Assembly: GCA_937899935.1 (NCBI GenBank)
Contig: CALCOW010000284.1
Coordinates: 1 to 12,992, forward strand
DNA: 12,992 nucleotides
Direction of reading: 5' to 3'
From: an uncultured Phycisphaerae bacterium
Lineage (GTDB): Bacteria; Planctomycetota; Phycisphaerae; Phycisphaerales; SM1A02
Under the pieces are notes generated by a model. That model worked only from the letters and a program-made list of their open reading frames with translations, had not been told where the DNA came from and ran no database searches. This document shows, one piece after another, positions 6,842-12,992 of the stretch. A program made the position numbers and the translations under genes. Position 1 is the first letter of the stretch; each line of letters begins with the position of its first letter.

Positions 6842-8212
6842 TTATGAGTCCTCGGCTTCGGTTAAACAGATGTCGAGAACGCGACACAGGAAGTCGCAAT
6901 CCTCTCGATCAATACACATAGGGGGTTTGATGCGAAGTACATTACCACTCAAGCCACCTTTCCCTACAAGGAGGCCCAATTGCATCGCCCTTTCATGAAC
7001 TTGAGCGGTCTCCGCAGTCGCAGGCGTCTTGTTTATCTGATCTGTCACTAACTCCATACCTAACATCAAGCCTTGGCCGCGCACATCTCCCACCAGGGCA
7101 TGTCGCGTCTTGAGCTCATTGAGACCTTCCTTCAAATAGGTGCCAATCTCATGAGCATGCCCCTGAATGTTCTCCTCCAGCATAATCTGAAGTGTCGCAA
7201 GACCCTGCGCCGCAGACATCGGATTGCCACCATAGGTATTAAAATGGAGCCGCTGTGTCATCGTCTCAGCGATGTCGGCGCGCGTACAGCAACATGCCAA
7301 TGGCACGCCATTGCCAATACCCTTGGCCATCGTGACCATATCCGGAACAACGTTATGGTTTTCAAAGCCCCAAAAGGCAGTGCCAGTACGACCAAAGCCA
7401 GTTTGAACTTCATCACTGATACAAATACCACCGGCTTGATGGATAAACTCATAGACTTGCTTCAAATACCCAGGTGGCAACTCGACCGCTCCACCAACAC
7501 CCTGAATTGGTTCAGCAATAAAACCAGCAACTCGCCCAGGGGTGTCATAGGTGAGTACTTCTTTCACTCCCTCGGCGTACTTCATGCCCGCATCTGCATC
7601 ATCATAGCCATACGGTCCTCGGTAGCGATCTGGACACGGAACGTGTGTCACACCTAGACCATGGGGATACGGATATCGCCAGTTATGCAGCGCGGTCAGA
7701 CCCATCGCCTGATTTGTTAATCCATGATAAGCATTACGCAGTGAGAGAATCTCAAAGTTCCCGGTATAAATCCGAGCCATTAATATGGCTAACTCGTTTG
7801 CTTCACTACCCGAACTTGTAAAATAGCTCACCCCCAATCCAGAATCCTTAGGAAACGTCGAAGCAAGCAGTTTTCCGAATTCAGCAACGTTCGGATTTAG
7901 ATAAATAGTTGTTGTATGCTGCAATCGCTCATTTTGCTCGCGAACTGCATCAATCACTTTGGGATGACAATGTCCAACAGAGACCGTAACGATTCCCCCA
8001 ATGCCGTCCAAGTAACGCTTCCCTTTTTCATCAAAGAGCCACTGCATGTGGCCTTGGACTATCATGATCGGCTCGCTGTAGTAGGTCACGAGCGCTGGCG
8101 CAAGGAACTCACGGCGCATCGATAGAACCTCATCACGCGATGGCCCTTGATAGGCCGCCGGCGTGAAGTCACATTTGGGCAGTACAGGTTTCTTATTGAC
8201 AGCATCGCTCAT
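6842..8212 (-). CDS. Class III aminotransferase, AGXT2-like (beta-alanine / beta-aminoisobutyrate transaminase)
   Basis: A 456-residue PLP enzyme of fold type I, class III. It shows SSGSEANE at 133-140 (phosphate contact), the aromatic AYHG at 161-164, ISDEVQTGFGRTG at 265-277 (Asp267 binds the pyridine nitrogen), MAKGIGNG at 295-302 with PLP-lysine Lys297, and NTYGGNP at 325-331. The overall pattern is closest, by eye, to alanine-glyoxylate aminotransferase 2 of animals and its plant PYD4 relatives, which act on beta-alanine and beta-aminoisobutyrate. In this operon it would convert these amines to malonate semialdehyde or methylmalonate semialdehyde, the substrates of MmsA encoded upstream. 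The start is well supported by AGGAG at 8223-8219, 6 nt before ATG. It follows the permease gene by 17 nt. A run of three cysteines (307-309) just after the PLP-lysine loop is unusual. The amino acceptor cannot be read from sequence. Confidence 0.88.
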   Translation of the reverse strand: MSDAVNKKPVLPKCDFTPAAYQGPSRDEVLSMRREFLAPALVTYYSEPIMIVQGHMQWLFDEKGKRYLDGIGGIVTVSVGHCHPKVIDAVREQNERLQHTTTIYLNPNVAEFGKLLASTFPKDSGLGVSYFTSSGSEANELAILMARIYTGNFEILSLRNAYHGLTNQAMGLTALHNWRYPYPHGLGVTHVPCPDRYRGPYGYDDADAGMKYAEGVKEVLTYDTPGRVAGFIAEPIQGVGGAVELPPGYLKQVYEFIHQAGGICISDEVQTGFGRTGTAFWGFENHNVVPDMVTMAKGIGNGVPLACCCTRADIAETMTQRLHFNTYGGNPMSAAQGLATLQIMLEENIQGHAHEIGTYLKEGLNELKTRHALVGDVRGQGLMLGMELVTDQINKTPATAETAQVHERAMQLGLLVGKGGLSGNVLRIKPPMCIDREDCDFLCRVLDICLTEAEDS

Positions 8213-8229
8213 GATACGCTCCTAACCTC

Positions 8230-9741
8230 TCAATTCAGCGCCACTGTATCAGCCTTCGCACTGAACTCAACTTTATCGAGCGGCGCTGGTGCTGCTCGTG
8301 CTGGAGTCAGTTGCATAAGCAACCAATAAATAGGAATGCTTAAGCCTACTCCGATGAACCAGGCATACGCATAGATACGATCGAAAAAAGACCAGAAGAT
8401 TGCATCTTCAGTGCCTGCGGTATTGGTGGCTGCATTGATAAACCCTGGGATATTGGGCAAGACTGAAAGAACTAGAGTCACAACAGCGATCCAGTTAATG
8501 CCTCGGTACACACCCCGAGGATCATACAGTCCTCTCAAATCGAGTCGCGTTTTCCGTAACAGAAAATAATCACACAACATGATGCCAGCAATTGGCCCTA
8601 AAAGTGCGCTGTATCCGAGTAACCAGGTGAAAATGTACTCTTGAAGATCTGAGTACAAGCGCCAAGGCATAATCACGATGCCAATCAAAGCGGTAATGAG
8701 CCCACCTAATCGAAAACCAATCCACTTCGGCAAGAGATTTGAAAATCCATTAGCCGGACTTACAACATTGGCTGCCAAGTTCGTTGATAGAGTCGCTAGC
8801 AACAAGGCAATCATTGCAATCACAACGACTGTCTTTGAACCTAGCAAGGCAACAAGCTTGATCGGATCCCAGATTGCTTCTCCAAAGACGATAATCGTCG
8901 CTCCAGTCACAATAATGCCAATGAAGCAAAAGAATGTCATTGTTGGTGGCAACCCTAACATTTGCCCTAAGACTTGGTCCTTCTGGCGACGGCAGTAGCG
9001 TGTGAAGTCTGGAATATTGAGACTCAGCGTCGCCCAAAATCCTACAACTGCCGTCAATTGCGGCCAGAACACCCACCAGAATCCGCTGTCTTCTGCAAAG
9101 TGAGTCTCACTACTAAACAAAGAAGCATCGTCGGTCACTTTGACAAATGCCCAGATCAGCAACGCTGCTCCACAGGCAATGAGAAACGGAGCCGCCCATA
9201 CTTCAAGCCACTTAATAGACTCGATGCCGGCCAAAATAATGAATACGTGGACCAGCCAGAACGCAATAAAGCAAAGAAATTGCAAAGATGTAATTCCTAG
9301 CCATGAAACAACTTCAGTATCCGCGGCTGTGTCAATCCATCCAAGTGCCCCCAAAATGGAATAGAGCGCCCCACCACCAATCCAAGTCTGAATACCAAAC
9401 CAGCCACATGCAACTAAGGCTCTTGCGATCGCCGGAATATGGGCACCTTGTGTACCGAAACTGGCCCTTGCAAACACCGGAAACGGAACACCATACTTAG
9501 GCCCCACATGACCAATCAAAATCATGGGCAATAGGACAATAAGATTTCCAATAAGTACGGTCAGTGTCGCTTGCCACCAATTCATACCCTTGGCAATCAT
9601 CACCGTTGCAAGCGTATAAGTTGGTATGCATACAGCCATACCGATCCACAACGCCGTAATGTTCCACATTGACCAGGTCCGCTGCGAAGGCGGGACCGGA
9701 GCTAGATCACGATTCGAAAGTGACTCGTGCAGTGAATCCAT
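8230..9741 (-). CDS. NCS1-family nucleobase/hydantoin permease
   Basis: A 503-residue inner-membrane protein with about 12 hydrophobic helices, matching the nucleobase:cation symporter-1 family (uracil, cytosine, allantoin and hydantoin carriers). The N-terminal signature NRDLAPVPPSQRTWSMWN at 10-27 leads into helix 1 with LWIGMAVCIPTYTLA at 31-45. GWFGIQTWIGGG at 113-124 places Trp114 and Gln118 with the same spacing as substrate-binding Trp117 and Gln121 of the hydantoin transporter Mhp1. LNIPDFTRY at 241-249 is a hallmark motif, and NLAANVVSPANG at 321-332 is the helix 8 region where Mhp1 has a ligand asparagine. It sits between beta-ureidopropionase (58 nt upstream) and the aminotransferase (17 nt downstream), so it most likely imports uracil, thymine or their dihydro-derivatives with a cation. 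Hydantoin or allantoin are alternatives. No strong ribosome site precedes its ATG; GAGAG is 12 nt away. Confidence 0.9.
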   Translation of the reverse strand: MDSLHESLSNRDLAPVPPSQRTWSMWNITALWIGMAVCIPTYTLATVMIAKGMNWWQATLTVLIGNLIVLLPMILIGHVGPKYGVPFPVFARASFGTQGAHIPAIARALVACGWFGIQTWIGGGALYSILGALGWIDTAADTEVVSWLGITSLQFLCFIAFWLVHVFIILAGIESIKWLEVWAAPFLIACGAALLIWAFVKVTDDASLFSSETHFAEDSGFWWVFWPQLTAVVGFWATLSLNIPDFTRYCRRQKDQVLGQMLGLPPTMTFFCFIGIIVTGATIIVFGEAIWDPIKLVALLGSKTVVVIAMIALLLATLSTNLAANVVSPANGFSNLLPKWIGFRLGGLITALIGIVIMPWRLYSDLQEYIFTWLLGYSALLGPIAGIMLCDYFLLRKTRLDLRGLYDPRGVYRGINWIAVVTLVLSVLPNIPGFINAATNTAGTEDAIFWSFFDRIYAYAWFIGVGLSIPIYWLLMQLTPARAAPAPLDKVEFSAKADTVALN

Positions 9742-9799
9742 CAGGTTGCAATACTCTCAATTTGAGTTACCGCAGCAACTCCTATCGGAATCTCACGGG
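9742..9799 (-). other. Longest gap inside the operon, with nested inverted repeats before the permease start
   Basis: This 58-nt spacer holds GTTGC (9745-9749) with GCAAC (9775-9779), and within them CTCAA (9756-9760) with TTGAG (9762-9766). In the transcript the weak ribosome site of the permease would fall inside the inner element. It may hold an RNA structure that tunes permease translation, but the stems are only 5 bp and there is no U-run, so it is not a clear terminator. Confidence 0.25.
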
Positions 9800-10669
9800 C
9801 TACCAGCTTGAAATCTGCTCATAACTCTCTGGTCTGCGGTCTCTGAAAAACTGCCAGGTATCTCGAACCTGCTGAATCATGTCTAAATCTAGATCAGCGA
9901 TCAAGACTTCATCTTGCTCCCGACTTGCCTCAGAAATTATCTGCCCACGCGGATCACAAAAGTAAGAAGTTCCATAAAACTCACCAATGTTCCAGGGTGC
10001 TTCGGTTCCAACACGATTGATGGCTCCAACAAAATATTGGTTCGCCACCGCATGAGCGGGCTGCTCCAGCTTCCATAGATACTCACTCAATCCAGCGACC
10101 GTCGCTGAGGGATTGAAGACTATCTCAGCACCGTTGAGTCCGAGTTCTCGAGCTCCTTCTGGGAAGTGCCGGTCATAACAGATATAAACGCCTATCTTTC
10201 CTGCCGAGGTCTCGAACACTGGGTAACCAAGATCACCTGGCTTGAAGTAAAACTTTTCCCAGAATCCAGGATTACAGTGAGGAATGTGATGCTTACGGTA
10301 TTTACCAAGATAGAGTCCGTTTTCATCAATCACTGCAGCGGTGTTGTAGTACACCCCAGGCATGGCTTCCTCGTAAACAGGTACGACAAGAATCATGCCC
10401 AGCTTTTTGGCCTGATCTTGCATCAATTTAATCGTTGGCCCATCCGGAACAGGCTCAGCAGTGGAATACCAACGCGTATCCTGTTCAGCACAAAAGTATG
10501 GTCCATAAAAGATTTCTTGCAAACAGCATACCTGCGCTCCACCTTGAGCAGCACTCTCTAATAAGCCAATATGCTTATCGATCATTTCTCTTTTGATCGC
10601 TTTCAAATCTTCCGATCCCTCAAGAGGATTTGATGCTTGAATAAGCGCTGCTCGAGTTATGCGTGGCAT
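9800..10669 (-). CDS. pydC: Beta-ureidopropionase (N-carbamoyl-beta-alanine amidohydrolase), nitrilase superfamily
   Basis: A 289-residue cytosolic carbon-nitrogen hydrolase that releases ammonia and CO2 from N-carbamoyl-beta-alanine or N-carbamoyl-beta-aminoisobutyrate. The nitrilase catalytic triad is complete: Glu52 in LQEIFYGPYFC (50-60), Lys126 in KYRKHHIPH (123-131) and nucleophile Cys164 in YICYDRHFPE (162-171). NPSATVAGLSEYLW at 186-199 and INRVGTE at 217-223 closely resemble animal and plant beta-ureidopropionase, which is why I prefer that over N-carbamoylputrescine amidohydrolase (AguB), a family of equal length. It lacks the long N-terminal extension of the animal enzyme, as is usual in bacteria. 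ATG 10669 has AAGGG at 10683-10679, 9 nt upstream. It lies 31 nt after mmsA and 58 nt before the permease, completing the step between dihydropyrimidinase and the aminotransferase. Confidence 0.9.
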   Translation of the reverse strand: MPRITRAALIQASNPLEGSEDLKAIKREMIDKHIGLLESAAQGGAQVCCLQEIFYGPYFCAEQDTRWYSTAEPVPDGPTIKLMQDQAKKLGMILVVPVYEEAMPGVYYNTAAVIDENGLYLGKYRKHHIPHCNPGFWEKFYFKPGDLGYPVFETSAGKIGVYICYDRHFPEGARELGLNGAEIVFNPSATVAGLSEYLWKLEQPAHAVANQYFVGAINRVGTEAPWNIGEFYGTSYFCDPRGQIISEASREQDEVLIADLDLDMIQQVRDTWQFFRDRRPESYEQISSW

Positions 10670-10700
10670 CTTTTATATCCCTTTTTATCCATACATTGTG

Positions 10701-12188
10701 CTAGAGCCATCGCCGGACCGTCACGCGAGACTTCGTGAAAAATCGGAAACCATCTTCACCGTTCGTATGCAGATCACCAAAGAATGACTTCCCCCAACCT
10801 GCGAATGGAAAGGCTGCCATTGGAGCAGGAACACCAACATTGATACCCAGCATGCCAGATTGCACGGTATTCTCAAATTTACGAGCCGCATGCCCTGAGT
10901 TGGTAAACATAACAGCCATATTGCCGTACTCGGAACGATTAACCATGGCCACCGCTTCATCAAGGCTCTTTGCACGCATAATCGAAAGAACCGGGCCGAA
11001 GATCTCTTCTTGACCGATACGCATGTCTGGTGTCACGTTATCGAATATGGTCGGTCCAACGAAACATCCTTGGCTTGGCATGCTTGCTTGCCGCCCATCA
11101 AGCAACAATGCTCCACCTTCCTGAATACCGACTTCAATGTAATCATGCACTCTGCTCAGTGAGTCAGCATCTTGCAACGGCCCCATATCAGTCTTTGCTT
11201 CTTTGCCAGGGCCGACATTGATCTTCTTTGCTGCATCTACTAAACCAGGAACAAGCCAGTCAGCACTATCACCGACGCAAACAACAACTGATCCCGCAAG
11301 ACATCGTTGACCGGTATTACCAAATGCAGAGCCCAACACACCGTCAATCGCAGCACCTTGATTAGCATCAGGCATGATAATCGAATGATTCTTGGCTCCA
11401 CACATACATTGAACGCGTTTTCCATGCGCTGCAGCGCTTCGATAAACGTGTTCTCCTGCGCCGGTTGATCCCACAAACGAAATGGCTGCAATACCGGGAT
11501 GTGCAAGAAGATGATTGACAACGTCATGACCACCATGAACAAGATTTAACACACCAGGTGGTAAACCGGCTTCCTGTGCAAGCTCCGTAGCACGCAATGC
11601 AGAGAGAGGATCTTTTTCTGATGGCTTAAGAATGAATGTATTGCCTGTCGCCACAGCCATTGGCCACATCCACATTGGTACCATGACAGGAAAATTAAAA
11701 GGCGTAATACCAGCACATACGCCAACCGGTACACGGTCTACTGCTGAGTCAATGCCGACGCCACCCTCATCTTCACTTCGACAGAATGTCGATGACACTG
11801 CAATTTGTGGCAGTGTTCTACCTTGCATTAAGACTGGCGCTCCACAGGCATGTTCAATACAATCAATGCCACGCCGAACTGAGCCGATGGCCTCTCCCTT
11901 CGTCTTGCCATGTTCCTCTACGACAATGTCTGCCAGCTCTTGAATATGCTCTTCGAGCAACATCTTGTAACGAAATAGATGTTGCACACGATCACCTACT
12001 GGCGTCTTTGACCAATCTGGAAATGCTCTGGCTGCGGCAGCAACAGCTTGATCAACCGCTTCAGTTGCATCAAGCGCGGCACTTCCAACTTCCGAACCGG
12101 TCGCTGGATTTACATTCTGGCGTGTCTCCGATCCATCCAGGGACTTAAGTTGGCCGTCTATTAAGTGCGGTATTGTGGATATCGACAT
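10701..12188 (-). CDS. mmsA: CoA-acylating (methyl)malonate-semialdehyde dehydrogenase
   Basis: A 495-residue NAD-dependent aldehyde dehydrogenase that converts methylmalonate semialdehyde to propionyl-CoA and malonate semialdehyde to acetyl-CoA, the last step of thymine and uracil degradation. ITPFNFPVM at 161-169 and LKPSEKDP at 187-194 (Lys188) bind the cofactor; GSTGAGEHVY is at 240-249; the catalytic Cys296 lies in GQRCLAGS at 293-300. GAKNH at 264-268 replaces the general-base glutamate motif of ordinary ALDHs, a mark of the CoA-acylating MmsA/IolA group. EEIFGPVL at 394-401 and the C-terminal FFTKSRVTVRRW are also typical. Two details depart from the usual form: a longer acidic stretch around 134-147, and Cys263 directly before GAKNH. 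ATG 12188 has GGGAG at 12202-12198, 9 nt upstream. It is the first gene of the leftward pyrimidine operon. Confidence 0.92.
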   Translation of the reverse strand: MSISTIPHLIDGQLKSLDGSETRQNVNPATGSEVGSAALDATEAVDQAVAAAARAFPDWSKTPVGDRVQHLFRYKMLLEEHIQELADIVVEEHGKTKGEAIGSVRRGIDCIEHACGAPVLMQGRTLPQIAVSSTFCRSEDEGGVGIDSAVDRVPVGVCAGITPFNFPVMVPMWMWPMAVATGNTFILKPSEKDPLSALRATELAQEAGLPPGVLNLVHGGHDVVNHLLAHPGIAAISFVGSTGAGEHVYRSAAAHGKRVQCMCGAKNHSIIMPDANQGAAIDGVLGSAFGNTGQRCLAGSVVVCVGDSADWLVPGLVDAAKKINVGPGKEAKTDMGPLQDADSLSRVHDYIEVGIQEGGALLLDGRQASMPSQGCFVGPTIFDNVTPDMRIGQEEIFGPVLSIMRAKSLDEAVAMVNRSEYGNMAVMFTNSGHAARKFENTVQSGMLGINVGVPAPMAAFPFAGWGKSFFGDLHTNGEDGFRFFTKSRVTVRRWL

Positions 12189-12235
12189 ACTCTTTTACTC
12201 CCGGCATTCTGCTGCACTGTTTTGATGTTGCCATT

Positions 12236-12261
12236 CTACTACATGGTGATCCAAGTAGTGG
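12236..12261. promoter_or_regulatory. Imperfect inverted repeat, candidate operator of the pyrimidine operon
   Basis: CTACTAC (12236-12242) and GTAGTGG (12255-12261) pair at 6 of 7 positions around a 12-nt spacer, 48 nt upstream of the mmsA ATG. It overlaps the -10-like TAGAAT on the minus strand, a position suitable for repression. The arms do not match the ATACATT repeat in the other divergent region, so a shared regulator is not supported. Confidence 0.3.
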
Positions 12262-12306
12262 CTGATACGAAACCAGGTGACCCTGATAGCTTCTTACCTC
12301 GGATAG

Positions 12307-12335
12307 TTGACAGGCCATCTGATTCACAGTGAGAT
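12307..12335 (+). promoter_or_regulatory. Possible promoter for the rightward MFS gene
   Basis: A consensus -35 box TTGACA (12307-12312) is followed after 17 nt by TGAGAT (12330-12335), a weak -10 with 3 of 6 matches. If used, transcription would start at about the A of the MFS ATG at 12342 and the message would be leaderless. The poor -10 makes this tentative. Confidence 0.25.
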
Positions 12336-12341
12336 AAAGGT

Positions 12342-12992
12342 ATGCAGCAGCCGGATCACCAGGGGCAGACCCCAAACCTTGCCAAATTAGCCGATGGGGC
12401 CCGTCGCCGTGCATTCCTCTCAATGATGGTGGCCCTACCACTTGGCGGTGCCGGAATTGACATTCTTCTACCGTCACTTCCAGCGATGGCTGAGCACTTT
12501 GAGACCAGTGAAACCGCGGTGCAATCCAGCATCGTGATTTACATGGCGGGGTACGGCATCTCACAATTCCTAATGGGCCCTGTGACTGATCACTTTGGTC
12601 GCCGCAAGCCAATCTTGGTTGGCACCGTTTTGTTTATTCTGGCAGCCATTGCCATCACCTTTTGTGACGCTATTTGGATGGTACTGGCACTTCGATTTGT
12701 TCAGGGCATCGGCGCTGCTGCTTCGGCCGTCGGCGCTCGATCGATTGTAGTTGATTGCTACGAGGGTCCAGAACGCGCCAAAGCCGCGAACTGGATGACG
12801 ATCAGTTGGGCCGCGGGCCCCGTTCTATCCCCAGGCCTGGGAGGCTACCTGCAAGATTGGTTCGGTTGGACCAGTACTTTTTGGTTTATTGCTGGCTGGG
12901 GTTTTCTTGTTCTGCTCGTTGTTTTTTTCATTATGCCAGAGACACACTCACGGGTTAAATCATCCAAGCTACTGGCATCATTCAAACCGTTT
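12342..12992 (+). CDS. MFS transporter, Bcr/CflA-like (N-terminal 217 aa, cut by window edge)
   Basis: The frame runs from ATG 12342 to the last base without a stop, giving the first six or so membrane helices of a second DHA1-type exporter. A hydrophilic N-terminus of about 25 residues precedes helix 1. GIDILLPSLPAMAEHF at 38-53 is the equivalent of the family's D-x-Y-x-P-A-L-P signature, TDHFGRRKPILVG at 82-94 is the MFS loop 2-3 motif, and SWAAGPVLSPGLGG at 155-168 is the helix 5 motif. An in-frame TGA at 12330-12332 and the absence of any other ATG before residue 28 fix the start, although the only purine-rich site, AAAGG, is just 1 nt away. It is homologous to but clearly different from the MFS gene at 2741-3961. 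It is divergent from mmsA; the substrate is unknown. Confidence 0.85.
   Translation, partial: MQQPDHQGQTPNLAKLADGARRRAFLSMMVALPLGGAGIDILLPSLPAMAEHFETSETAVQSSIVIYMAGYGISQFLMGPVTDHFGRRKPILVGTVLFILAAIAITFCDAIWMVLALRFVQGIGAAASAVGARSIVVDCYEGPERAKAANWMTISWAAGPVLSPGLGGYLQDWFGWTSTFWFIAGWGFLVLLVVFFIMPETHSRVKSSKLLASFKPF

Larger units (their letters stand above)
12189..12341. promoter_or_regulatory. Divergent promoter region between mmsA and the second MFS gene
   Basis: These 153 nt must contain the promoter of the five-gene pyrimidine operon and that of the rightward MFS gene. Visible elements are a near-perfect inverted repeat (12236-12261), two GGTGAYCC copies 31 bp apart (12245-12252 and 12276-12283) and a consensus TTGACA (12307-12312). 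No convincing box pair for mmsA was found; TAGAAT on the minus strand (12239-12234) is the best -10-like candidate but has a poor -35. Confidence 0.5.

Noticed and set aside
7073..7657. A 194-codon plus-strand reading frame
   Set aside because: It is antisense to the aminotransferase, whose motifs are complete; no ribosome site or family similarity was seen.
9800..10669. N-carbamoylputrescine amidohydrolase (AguB) as the identity of this gene
   Set aside because: Length fits both families, but the NPSATVAGLSEYLW and INRVGTE motifs and the pyrimidine neighbours fit beta-ureidopropionase better.
12145..12612. A 155-codon minus-strand reading frame crossing the divergent region
   Set aside because: It is antisense to the second MFS gene and overlaps the mmsA start; the sequence is low in hydrophobic core and has no motif.
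1..12992. Mobile elements, CRISPR arrays, tRNA or rRNA genes, and rho-independent terminators
   Set aside because: I looked for transposase motifs, long terminal or spaced repeats, cloverleaf-like stretches and GC stem plus T-run signals and found none convincing. The genes are closely packed.

Overview
The window is ordinary, densely coded bacterial chromosome of moderate GC content. It holds nine recognisable protein genes plus two that run off the edges. There are no RNA genes, insertion sequences or CRISPR arrays, and no gap without a gene reaches 300 bases. Bcr/CflA-type exporters, a nitrilase-type PydC, an AGXT2-like aminotransferase and MmsA together suggest a Gram-negative, free-living, possibly marine proteobacterium; that placement is an inference with low confidence.

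Left block (1-3961, minus strand): an apparent three-gene operon read leftwards. Its order is a Bcr/CflA-type MFS transporter (3961-2741), a bifunctional class II aldolase/short-chain dehydrogenase (2700-676) and the N-terminal 218 residues of a TIM-barrel protein of the 'phosphoenolpyruvate hydrolase-like' family (655 to the window edge). The substrate is unknown; the fused aldolase-dehydrogenase suggests cleavage of a sugar- or sugar-acid-like compound.

Centre and right block (4185-12188): a nearly complete reductive pyrimidine degradation locus. preA (plus strand, 4185-5438) starts divergently from the left operon and runs tail-to-tail into a five-gene minus-strand operon, overlapping its last gene by 4 nt. 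In transcription order that operon is mmsA (12188-10701), beta-ureidopropionase (10669-9800), an NCS1 nucleobase/hydantoin permease (9741-8230), an AGXT2-like class III aminotransferase (8212-6842) and dihydropyrimidinase (6838-5435). The permease imports a pyrimidine or related ring; PreA reduces uracil/thymine; dihydropyrimidinase opens the ring; beta-ureidopropionase releases CO2, NH3 and beta-alanine or beta-aminoisobutyrate; the aminotransferase makes the semialdehyde; and MmsA makes acetyl-CoA or propionyl-CoA.

Right edge (12342-12992, plus strand): the N-terminal half of a second Bcr/CflA-like MFS transporter, divergent from mmsA.

The most unusual point is PreA. It lacks the C-terminal two-[4Fe-4S] ferredoxin domain of E. 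coli PreA and mammalian DPD, carries about 45 extra residues before a conserved barrel strand, and has Met where mammalian DPD has its catalytic Cys. No PreT flavoprotein partner is present in the window, so its electron source, and even its direction of catalysis, are open questions.
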